Part shown: positions 5,456 to 12,865 of the stretch, in pieces | How positions within the stretch are numbered: position 1 is the stretch's first letter | Layout of the letters: every line of letters begins with the position of its first letter | Source: Candidatus Moduliflexus flocculans | GTDB taxonomy: Bacteria; Moduliflexota; Moduliflexia; Moduliflexales; Moduliflexaceae | Length of the DNA: 38,495 nt | Direction: 5' to 3' | Assembly: GCA_000739515.1 (NCBI GenBank) | Contig: DF820456.1 | Location: 624,519 to 663,013 of the forward strand | Notes under the pieces: generated by a model | What the model was told of the DNA's origin: nothing | Databases searched by the model: none | The model's input: only the letters and a program-made list of their open reading frames with translations | Made by a program: the position numbers and the translations under genes

Positions 5456-6322
5456 ATGAGATGGAAAGACGGACGACGAAGTGATAATGTCGAGGATCGG
5501 CGCAGCGTAACGCCGGGGCGCGTAGTGGGCGGCGGAGGATTAGGGATCATCGTGATTGCGTTGATCGCGATGTTTTTTGGGGTTGATCCCAGCCAGTTAT
5601 TGCAGATATTGAATCAAACCGGCCTGAATCAGACAACGCAAGAAGAGCCGTCATCACGTTCGACGCAGCCGCGCCCGGATGACGAATTGGCGGATTTCGT
5701 GTCGGTCGTGCTGGCAGACACGGAAGATGTCTGGACAGTGTTATTCAAGAAAATGAACGAGACGTATCAAAAGCCGAGACTGGTGCTTTTCTCCGGCGCA
5801 GTGCAATCGGCGTGCGGTTTTGCGCAGGCAGCAATGGGGCCGTTTTATTGCCCAGCAGACCAGAAAGTCTATATTGATCTCAGTTTTTATCAGGATTTGC
5901 GCGACCGTTTCAAAGCGCCGGGGGATTTCGCGCAAGCCTACGTCATTGCCCATGAAATCGGACATCATGTGCAAAAGCTGCTCGGCATTTCGGATCAAGT
6001 GCAACAAGCGCGTCAGCAGGCCAGCGAAACCCAGGCGAATAAACTCTCGGTAATGCTGGAACTTCAGGCGGATTGTCTGGCGGGCGTCTGGGCGTATCAC
6101 GCGCAGAAGATGCGAAACATCCTGGAAGAAGGCGACATCGAAGAAGCGCTGAACGCCGCCAGCAGCATCGGCGACGACCGGATTCAGAAACAGAGCCGGG
6201 GCTATGTCACGCCCGATTCATTTACACACGGCTCATCCGAGCAGCGGGTGCGCTGGTTCTCCGCCGGTTTCAAATCCGGCAGACCGGACAGTTGCAATAC
6301 GTTTGAAGCGAAAAAATTATGA
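5456..6322 (+). CDS. YpfJ-type neutral zinc metallopeptidase, membrane anchored
   Basis: 288 residues. The N-terminus MRWKDGRRSDNVEDRR followed by a Gly-rich stretch and a membrane helix (about 25-44, GIIVIALIAMFFGV) is characteristic of the YpfJ/zinc_peptidase family. The catalytic motif is HEIGHHVQ at about 166-173 (two zinc His and the catalytic Glu), with the usual C-terminal GSSEQRVRWFSAGF. ATG 5456 is preceded by GAGGTG. The substrate of this family is not established. Its stop overlaps the start of the next small gene (ATGA), so the two are translationally coupled. Confidence 0.92.
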   Translation: MRWKDGRRSDNVEDRRSVTPGRVVGGGGLGIIVIALIAMFFGVDPSQLLQILNQTGLNQTTQEEPSSRSTQPRPDDELADFVSVVLADTEDVWTVLFKKMNETYQKPRLVLFSGAVQSACGFAQAAMGPFYCPADQKVYIDLSFYQDLRDRFKAPGDFAQAYVIAHEIGHHVQKLLGISDQVQQARQQASETQANKLSVMLELQADCLAGVWAYHAQKMRNILEEGDIEEALNAASSIGDDRIQKQSRGYVTPDSFTHGSSEQRVRWFSAGFKSGRPDSCNTFEAKKL

Positions 6323-6575
6323 AAATGCGCGTTGCGGAAGATTTTCGACAAATCGGTCTTGATGATCTGAAAATTCATCCAGAATTTTTAACGGAGATGT
6401 TATCTCGTGAACAAGACCTCTCCCTGATTTTTGAAAAACGAGGTCAAACGATCCGGTACGCCTATTTGCGGACGTATAACGCCGAAAGTCGCAGAATTCT
6501 CGATGAAGCGAAGGCAGAATTCTCGATGAAGCGAAGGCTGAATATCGCGAAAAGAAGGAGCAAGAACAACGATGA
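6319..6575 (+). pseudogene. Small uncharacterised gene broken by a 23-bp tandem duplication
   Basis: ATG 6319 overlaps the peptidase stop. The frame MKMRVAEDFRQIGLDDLKIH and on is normal up to about 6513. There a 23-bp unit is repeated exactly (6491-6513 and 6514-6536), shifting the frame so that translation would run to 6759, deep into the next gene. With one unit removed, the frame reads AESRRILDEAKAEYREKKEQ-EQR and stops at TGA 6573-6575, overlapping the next start (ATGA). That would be a 77-residue protein coupled at both ends. The intact length and neat overlaps show the duplication is the defect. I do not recognise the family; its charged helical C-terminus suggests a soluble or peripheral protein. 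Confidence 0.75.
6491..6536 (+). repeat. Perfect 23-bp tandem duplication
   Basis: Two identical adjacent 23-bp units. Since 23 is not a multiple of three, it frameshifts the small gene. The perfect identity implies a recent slippage event or an assembly or sequencing artefact. Confidence 0.95.
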
Positions 6576-8284
6576 AATCCATTTTGCAAGAACTGACAAT
6601 CCTCTCCCGCATTCGGTGGCAGATGCTCTGGAACGACATCATTCACCCGACGCGGGAAAAAGTGATTCGCGTCCTGCTGCTCGTCGTCATTGGCGTGGTC
6701 TTTTTCTGGCTCGATTATATCTTTTTTCAGCGGATTATCTCGTATATTGCCCGAATTGACGTGTTAGACGCGGTGGAAGTCGGAACGTTGCTTGTGGCGC
6801 GACTGCTGAGCATGATTTTCCTGCTGTTCGCCTCCATGCTGCTCTTTTCGAACGTCGTCACCTCCCTTTCGACGCTCTATCTTTCGTCGGATCTGCACTT
6901 CCTGCTGTCATCGCCGCTACGCTTTTCGTCGGTCTTTGTGACCAAATTCGCCGAAACCGCAATCAACAGTTCGAGCATTCTGCTCGTCTTCGGCCTGCCG
7001 ATTTTTATCGTCTGCGGCAAAGAATACGAGGCGTCATGGCTGTATTACGCCATGATTCCGCTGACGCTGCTGCCGTTTATCGTCATTCCTGCGTCGGTCG
7101 GCACGCTGATTACGATGCTGCTCGTGCGCTATTTTCCGGTCAAGCGGGTGCAACAGGTGTTGATCGTGTTCGGCCTGATTCTCGGCGCGGGCTTGGTGAT
7201 GGTGTTCCGCTTTCTGCGCCCGGAGCAGATTATCAACGAAATCGGCATGGAGCAGTTGTTGGTGTATATCAGGACGAACCGCATCCCGACCGCGCAATAT
7301 TTGCCAAGCACCTGGGCGGCGGAAGTGTTGATGTCGCAGTTAGAAGGCCGAACGGAGGTCGCGTTGCTGAATCTCGGCGGGCTGTTTCTCGTGGCGGCGC
7401 TTTCGTATTTGGTGGCGCTGCACGCGGCGAAATTCATCTATTATGCCGGATGGACGGGCAACGCGGAATCGCGCACCGTGAAAGTCAGTAAACGTGGGAT
7501 GCTGACCGAGCGCATGCTGCTGAAGATGGCGTTTCTGCATCCCACCACGCGGGCGCTGTTAATTAAAGACATTAAGCTCTTCTGGCGCGACACGACGCAA
7601 TGGTCGCAATTGCTCATGTTAGCGGCGTTGCTGCTGATTTACTTTTTCAACATCAAAAGCCTGCCGATCAATAATATCTATCTGAAAAATCTGCTCTCGT
7701 TCCTGAATTTAGGGTTAGCGGGGTTCGTGCTGGCCTCATTGGGCGTCCGCTTCATCTTCCCCAGCACCAGTCTGGAAGGCGGGAGTTTCTGGGTGATTCA
7801 CGCCGCGCCGGTGGATTACCGCCGCTTTTTGGTAGAAAAATTCGTGATTTTCCTTTTTCCGCTGATGTTTCTCGCGGAAATGCTGATCGTCATCTCGAAT
7901 CTGCTCTTAGAAGTGGACAGCTACATGATGCTCCTGTCGTCAATCACGATTCTGCTGATTACGCTCGGCCTCACCGGATTGGGCGTCGGCATGGGGGCGA
8001 TTTATCCGAAATTCATCAATGAAAATCCCGCGCAGATCGCCATGAGCGTCGGCGGAATTTCTTACATGATTCTCAGCCTGCTGTATATCTGCGTGACGAT
8101 TGTGTTAGAAGCATGGCCGGTGTATATCTATTTCTCGCAGCAATTATTCCGACACCAGCCCCATGATAGCGGAACGTGGGGCCTGTTTTTAGCATACGGC
8201 GCTGTCGCGGGGTTAAGTCTTGTCGTCACGATTCTTCCGATGTATTTGGGCGTCAGGCGATTGCAACGGCTCGAAATCCTATAA
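6572..8284 (+). CDS. Putative ABC exporter permease, ABC-2-like large membrane protein
   Basis: 570 residues with roughly 12 hydrophobic segments in two halves around a cytoplasmic loop (about 300-340). The N-terminus (LSRIRWQMLWNDIIHPTREK) and the stretch LHFLLSSPLRFSSVFVTKFA resemble the putative ABC exporter family (Pfam ABC_tran_2), where the motif (DLDLLLSSPL) follows a membrane helix. Start ATG 6572 overlaps the end of the broken upstream gene. Such proteins form the membrane part of exporters of unknown substrate and usually sit next to an ATPase gene; none is present here. It ends the peptidase operon, and a 379-bp gap follows. Confidence 0.75.
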   Translation: MKSILQELTILSRIRWQMLWNDIIHPTREKVIRVLLLVVIGVVFFWLDYIFFQRIISYIARIDVLDAVEVGTLLVARLLSMIFLLFASMLLFSNVVTSLSTLYLSSDLHFLLSSPLRFSSVFVTKFAETAINSSSILLVFGLPIFIVCGKEYEASWLYYAMIPLTLLPFIVIPASVGTLITMLLVRYFPVKRVQQVLIVFGLILGAGLVMVFRFLRPEQIINEIGMEQLLVYIRTNRIPTAQYLPSTWAAEVLMSQLEGRTEVALLNLGGLFLVAALSYLVALHAAKFIYYAGWTGNAESRTVKVSKRGMLTERMLLKMAFLHPTTRALLIKDIKLFWRDTTQWSQLLMLAALLLIYFFNIKSLPINNIYLKNLLSFLNLGLAGFVLASLGVRFIFPSTSLEGGSFWVIHAAPVDYRRFLVEKFVIFLFPLMFLAEMLIVISNLLLEVDSYMMLLSSITILLITLGLTGLGVGMGAIYPKFINENPAQIAMSVGGISYMILSLLYICVTIVLEAWPVYIYFSQQLFRHQPHDSGTWGLFLAYGAVAGLSLVVTILPMYLGVRRLQRLEIL

Positions 8285-8663
8285 TTGCCATGTAACGCTC
8301 CTGCTGATTCCGCAAAAGTTCCCGTCTTTCGTCGCGAACATGTAAACACACCAAAAAAACATTGACAAACCATACACAATGATCGTAGCATGTGGCAAGA
8401 TACCATGAAAAGGAAACTCTCGGCGGAAAGAGATTTGTTCTTGACAAAAACGACAAAACCTTACAATTGAAATTTCAGCAACTCTCCTTGAGCATGAAAT
8501 AAGGAAATTTTTCATCTGTTGCTGAATAGCGCCGATTTCCGCGAGGATACGATCAATGAAATTCTTGATAATTGCGTCGGTGAAAAGTAAACGCCTTTTA
8601 ACATATCACTGTCAGAATAACCAATATTTACTCACTCGTTAGGAGGCCGGAGAGGACAACACC
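8285..8663 (+). promoter_or_regulatory. Leader and promoter region of the chemosensory cluster
   Basis: No gene is seen. Two sigma70-like promoters point right: TTGACA 8362-8367 with TAGCAT 8386-8391 (18-bp spacer), and TTGACA 8441-8446 with TACAAT 8462-8467 (15-bp spacer). From the second, the 5' leader is about 190 nt and contains an inverted repeat TTCAGCAAC (8474-8482) / GTTGCTGAA (8518-8526). A smaller hairpin ATGAAA / TTTCAT is nested inside. This could be a structured leader. Confidence 0.45.
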
Positions 8664-9740
8664 ATGAGTAAGCCGAATGTGTTAGTGATTACCCAGCATC
8701 AAGACAGCGTGGAGGAACTGAAGACTATTTTTGCGCGCGAGTATCAACCCCTCTCTGCGAATAATGGAGTTGATGGCGTCGCCATCTCCCGCCTCGCGCG
8801 GCCTGCTGTGATTGTAATTGAACGTGATCTGCCAACATTCCAGGCCGCTGGCGTGTGCAAATCTTTATTAGCCAACGAGGACGCGCGTTCCATTCCTGTC
8901 CTTGTGTTGGCAGAAACCGAAAATGTTGATGGCGAATTAAGCGCTTTCGCGAATGTCAAAGGCGTTATTCAGCGTCCGTTTCAGGCTAAGCAGGTCATGT
9001 CAAAAATTCAGAGCGTTCTGTCGAACGCGCCAACCCCTGCCGGAAAGAGCGCGACGCGGCCTGCCATGAAGCGCGATGAGCCCATCAAAGTCTTGTCGGT
9101 GGATGATAGCTCGGTCGTGCGCAAATTGGTGACGATGATTTTAACGGCAGAAGGTTTTAAGGTTTCGACAGCATCGGACGGGCTTGATGGCGTGAATAAA
9201 GCCAAAGAAATCAGGCCAGACATTATTTTGCTCGATTTTGTCATGCCAAAAATGAACGGGTTCCAGGTGTGCCGCATTTTGCAAAAAGATGAAAAACTCC
9301 GCCAGATTCCCGTCATCCTTGTCACGTCAAAGGGCGACAAAGTCGGCGATAAATTTGTGGATCAACTCGGTGTCACGGGTTATATTACCAAACCGTTCCA
9401 GCCGGAAGAACTCGTCAGCAAGATTCACCAGACGTTAGAAGGACTCTCTTCCCCGGCAGAGAGCAGCGCTCCTGCTGCCGCGCCACAGGCGGCGCCAACG
9501 CCAGCGCGTGCGCCTGAAAAAGCTGCCCAGATCGAAGCGGCGTCATCAGTGATCCCCGTCAAAGAAACCGCTCATCAGGACATGGCTCCCGCTGTCGCCG
9601 GAGGAGACCTGGATCACCGTGTTAAAGAATTAGTCAAGGCAGAAGTTGACGCATTGATGGGCACGCTTGAAAAGCAGATCGAAAAGTTAGTGATTGAGAA
9701 GTTGAACGAGTATATTCGCCGCGCGAAAAAGAAAGAATAA
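8664..9740 (+). CDS. Tandem receiver protein: pseudo-receiver, canonical receiver, Pro/Ala linker, C-terminal helix
   Basis: 358 residues. Receiver 1 (about 5-120) is degenerate: the acidic pocket is missing (LVITQHQDS) and the phospho-acceptor position reads VIVIERDLP, Glu in place of Asp. Receiver 2 (about 140-260) is complete, with VLSVDDSS, the acceptor Asp in ILLDFVMP, VTSK and the Lys in YITKPF. A Pro/Ala-rich linker (about 265-310) leads to a charged C-terminal helix (DHRVKELVKAEVDALMGTLE). ATG 8664 follows GGAGAGGA. First gene of the chemosensory cluster; probably a phosphorylation target of the CheA hybrid, acting through protein contact since there is no DNA-binding or enzymatic output domain. 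The C-terminus resembles in style that of the protein ending at 18337. Confidence 0.85.
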   Translation: MSKPNVLVITQHQDSVEELKTIFAREYQPLSANNGVDGVAISRLARPAVIVIERDLPTFQAAGVCKSLLANEDARSIPVLVLAETENVDGELSAFANVKGVIQRPFQAKQVMSKIQSVLSNAPTPAGKSATRPAMKRDEPIKVLSVDDSSVVRKLVTMILTAEGFKVSTASDGLDGVNKAKEIRPDIILLDFVMPKMNGFQVCRILQKDEKLRQIPVILVTSKGDKVGDKFVDQLGVTGYITKPFQPEELVSKIHQTLEGLSSPAESSAPAAAPQAAPTPARAPEKAAQIEAASSVIPVKETAHQDMAPAVAGGDLDHRVKELVKAEVDALMGTLEKQIEKLVIEKLNEYIRRAKKKE

Positions 9741-9754
9741 AAGGCAAGACTGAT

Positions 9755-10120
9755 ATGGGGAAAAAAATCTTAATTGTTGATGATAGTATTGTTGAGATCA
9801 AGATTCTCCAGGCGATTCTCGCGGAGACAGATTATCGCGTCACTGTCGCGCGTGACGGCGAAGAAGGGGAAATGACCGCCAAAACGTTGCTTCCCGATCT
9901 GATTTTTTTAGATGTCGTGATGCCGAAGAAAAATGGATTTCAGGTCTGTCGAGATTTGCGAAAAAACCCACAATTCCAGCAAACCCCGATCATCATGCTG
10001 ACGTCAAAATCTCATGATACTGATAAATTTTGGGGAAAACAGCAAGGCGCGACGGAATATCTGACGAAACCTTACGAGAAACAACAAATTCTGGATGTAT
10101 TAGCAAAATATCTGGCATAA
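9755..10120 (+). CDS. Single-domain response regulator, PilH/CheY-like
   Basis: 121 residues, one receiver domain. The acidic pair is in ILIVDDSIVE, the phospho-acceptor Asp in LIFLDVVMP, and MLTSK and YLTKPY follow. The stretch KFWGKQQGATEYLTKPY is typical of twitching-motility PilG/PilH receivers (WGxRQGAxxYxxKP) rather than flagellar CheY. It probably takes phosphate from the CheA hybrid at 12866-15523 and serves as output or phosphate sink. It is 14 bp from the previous gene and 16 bp from the next, so an operon is clear. Confidence 0.92.
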   Translation: MGKKILIVDDSIVEIKILQAILAETDYRVTVARDGEEGEMTAKTLLPDLIFLDVVMPKKNGFQVCRDLRKNPQFQQTPIIMLTSKSHDTDKFWGKQQGATEYLTKPYEKQQILDVLAKYLA

Positions 10121-10136
10121 AAACGATCAAACGCTT

Positions 10137-10634
10137 ATGGATCGTGCTCAATTTTCTTCTCGAACAACTGATGCCAAATCTATCGAGCCTGGCAGCGAGG
10201 CGCGCGAACAGATTCAGGTCTGTATTTTTGAACTGTCTGATCGATCTTTTGGACTGCGTATTTTTGATGTGCAGGAAATCATGGAAAACGCGCCGATTAC
10301 GCCAGTGCCGACGACGCCGAATTTTCTGCTTGGCGTGATTAACCTGCGCGGAGATATCGTGCCGATTGTGGATATTCGCGGGATTTTGCATCTCCCATTT
10401 AAAGATCGAACCCGCGAAAGCCGCATCATGATTTTGAACGTCAACGAGGCGCGAGTGGGAATCCTGGTGGACGCCATCAAAGAGGTCTGTCATCTCGATA
10501 AACTCGTGCTTGAGGTTGACAGCGTTCAGGCTGGCCTGGCAGATGGACGGTTTATTTCCAATATTATTCAATACAAAGATGGGTTGTTGGCATTATTGAA
10601 CTTGACGTATCTGTACAAAAGCATTCAACTCTAA
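10137..10634 (+). CDS. CheW/PilI-like coupling protein
   Basis: 165 residues with a CheW domain from about 25 on: QVCIFELSDRSFGLRIFDVQ, then EIM, NLRGDIVPIVDIR (the hallmark INLRG-x-I-x-P-V-x-D stretch), and a C-terminal SNIIQYKDGLLALLNL. CheW links chemoreceptors to the CheA kinase. Two CheW genes are in this cluster; this one sits right before the receptor gene and is the likely scaffold partner for it. Start ATG 10137 has no strong ribosome binding site; coupling to the upstream gene is likely. Confidence 0.92.
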   Translation: MDRAQFSSRTTDAKSIEPGSEAREQIQVCIFELSDRSFGLRIFDVQEIMENAPITPVPTTPNFLLGVINLRGDIVPIVDIRGILHLPFKDRTRESRIMILNVNEARVGILVDAIKEVCHLDKLVLEVDSVQAGLADGRFISNIIQYKDGLLALLNLTYLYKSIQL

Positions 10635-10789
10635 TGATCATGCGGCAGCGACGCATAAAGAATGACTGACACAATACCAACAAAGACAAAGATACAAGGG
10701 AAGAGAGAGCATTTACGCAAGCGCTCCGTCTTTTCTCCTTGCTCTTTTCTCTTTCATCTCGAATGAGTCAGGATCAAGGGCAGAAAGTC

Positions 10790-12859
10790 ATGCAGAAATT
10801 CAGCAATGTTCAAAGTTTTTGGTTCAAATTCTCCATGCTGACTGGTGTGTTTGTCATGGTGGCAGTTGTGGTGAATTGGGTGATTTTAACTGGAATATAT
10901 CAAGGAGTGCTTTCCAAAGAGCGCAGCATTTTGTTGAAAGAATTAGAAGAAAAAGGGCGAATCACGGCAAAATTTTTTATGGCCTACCCGCTTCAAAATT
11001 TTTATGCAAAAGGGGAGCGGGATAAGTTGGAACAAACGCTTGCCAGTGCCCGCCAGAAGGACAAAGCGATTATTTATGCATTCATTCGAGATGAAGAGCA
11101 GCGAATTATCGCGCAATCGCCTGAAAAAGTCACTGAAAATTCGACCTCGAAAGGGCAACAACTCAGCGCAGTGAATGTGTTAGATGATGCGACGGTGATC
11201 ACCCATGTTCCAGTGACACTGAAACGCCCGAATGGAACGGTCGAACAAGTGGTTGACACTGCAATCCAACTCCTCCCAAAACCAGGTGTTGAACTCCACA
11301 TTGGCATCAGTTCTGATTCCGAGGAAACTGCGGGGAATGAAATGAGCCGCCTTGCTCTTGGAAGCACGCTGCAATTGATTGGCGTAATTATTATTTTTAT
11401 TTTGATCAGCGCCTTAACCTTACGCTGGCTGATTCGCGCCGAAATTTTGGTTCCATTAGATCAACTGGTGCATTTTATCAAACAAATTGCTCAAGGTAAC
11501 ATGGAGCATTCCTTAAATATGGCCGTCAAAAACGAAATGGCGGTGTTAGGCAACCATTTGACTGAAATGACGGATCAATTGACCGGCATGGTGCAGACCG
11601 AAGCCGATATTAACCGGATGCAGGGGCAGATCATGAATATGTTAAGCACCGTGAGCGCGGCGGCAGACGGGAATTTGACCGTTGAAGCCGAAGTGACTGC
11701 CGATGCGCTCGGTTCGTTGGCAGATGCCTTTAATATGATGGTGGCAAGCTTGGCGTCATTAGTACAGCAGGTGCGTAATTCTGCATCAGATATGAGTCTG
11801 GCGACGAACGAAATCCTTGGAGCATCCGACCAGATGATTCGAGGCGCGGAAGAACAGCAGAATCATATCAATAACATCACCAGCGCCGTTGATGAAATTG
11901 CGATCTCTATGCAGCAAGTTGCGAATAATGCTGAGTCTGCCGCCCGCGCTTCGCAAAAAGCGACTGAAGCCGCGCAACAAGGCGAGAAATCGGTGGAAGA
12001 AACCATTCGCGGCATGCACCGCATCCGCAACACGGTGCAAGTCACCAGCAAAAAGATTAAAAGCCTCGGTGACCGTTCGATTGAAATCAACGAAATTATC
12101 ACCACGATTGACGACATCGCCCGCCAGACCACAATTCTTGCCTTGAACGCAGCCATCGAAGCCGCGCGCGCCGGCGAGCATGGGCGCGGGTTCGGCGTCG
12201 TTGCTGAGGAAGTGCGAAAATTAGCCGAGCGTTCCAGCAAGGCGACGAAAGACATCGCCGATTTGATCAAAGGCATCCAGGCCGAAACCAACGAAGCCGT
12301 GCGCACAATGGAAGAAGGCACGCGGGAAGTGGAAGAAGGCACGCGACTCGCGGATATTGCCGGATCATCGCTGAAAGAAATTGACAAAAGCGTCGATCAG
12401 GTGGCGAATTTGATTCAAGAGATCTCATTGGCGGCCAAACAGCAAGCGCGCGGGACTGATGGCGTGGTGCGTTCGATGGAAACGATCTCCGATATTACCC
12501 TCTCGCACGGCGAAGGCGTGCGCAAAACCACCAAGACGATTCAACAATTGGCGATGCTGTCTGACCGATTGGTTGCGGCTATCGGGAATTTCAAAATCGC
12601 AGAGACCGGCGGACGCGCGGAAACCGCCAAGCCAAAACCACTGGCGTCTGCGCCTCAGCCGCCACAGCCTAAACCGCAGCCAAAGCCTCAACCGATTGAG
12701 GCCAAACCACAGCCTCAACCATCATCGGCCATCTCTCCGATGCAGCAACCTCTCCAGGATGATGCCGCCAAGTTGCGCGCAATGTTCGGAGGGGCTGAAG
12801 ACGATGATGAGGAGGTCGAACTGATTACGGAAGAGGATTTCGGCATTGTCGAAAAATAA
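10790..12859 (+). CDS. Methyl-accepting chemotaxis protein (PilJ-like)
   Basis: 689 residues from ATG 10790 (AAGGG 9 nt upstream); ATG 10763 is an alternative that adds 9 residues but follows a pyrimidine tract. TM1 is at about 10-36, with a periplasmic region of about 150 residues of helical character and TM2 at about 190-215. HAMP follows (about 216-270), and a second HAMP-like segment (MLSTVSAAADGNLTVEAEVT). The signalling hairpin has the conserved tip ALNAAIEAARAGEHGRGFGV followed by VAEEVRKLAERS. The C-terminal tail is Pro/Gln/Lys-rich with an acidic end (GGAEDDDEEVE), unusual for receptors and possibly a tether. It senses an unknown signal and controls the CheA hybrid encoded just downstream. 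Confidence 0.93.
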   Translation: MQKFSNVQSFWFKFSMLTGVFVMVAVVVNWVILTGIYQGVLSKERSILLKELEEKGRITAKFFMAYPLQNFYAKGERDKLEQTLASARQKDKAIIYAFIRDEEQRIIAQSPEKVTENSTSKGQQLSAVNVLDDATVITHVPVTLKRPNGTVEQVVDTAIQLLPKPGVELHIGISSDSEETAGNEMSRLALGSTLQLIGVIIIFILISALTLRWLIRAEILVPLDQLVHFIKQIAQGNMEHSLNMAVKNEMAVLGNHLTEMTDQLTGMVQTEADINRMQGQIMNMLSTVSAAADGNLTVEAEVTADALGSLADAFNMMVASLASLVQQVRNSASDMSLATNEILGASDQMIRGAEEQQNHINNITSAVDEIAISMQQVANNAESAARASQKATEAAQQGEKSVEETIRGMHRIRNTVQVTSKKIKSLGDRSIEINEIITTIDDIARQTTILALNAAIEAARAGEHGRGFGVVAEEVRKLAERSSKATKDIADLIKGIQAETNEAVRTMEEGTREVEEGTRLADIAGSSLKEIDKSVDQVANLIQEISLAAKQQARGTDGVVRSMETISDITLSHGEGVRKTTKTIQQLAMLSDRLVAAIGNFKIAETGGRAETAKPKPLASAPQPPQPKPQPKPQPIEAKPQPQPSSAISPMQQPLQDDAAKLRAMFGGAEDDDEEVELITEEDFGIVEK

Positions 12860-12865
12860 TTGCCC

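Noticed and set aside
6319..6759. 146-codon reading of the small gene as one intact protein
   Set aside because: The last two thirds come from the frameshift after the 23-bp duplication and overlap the next gene by almost 190 bp.
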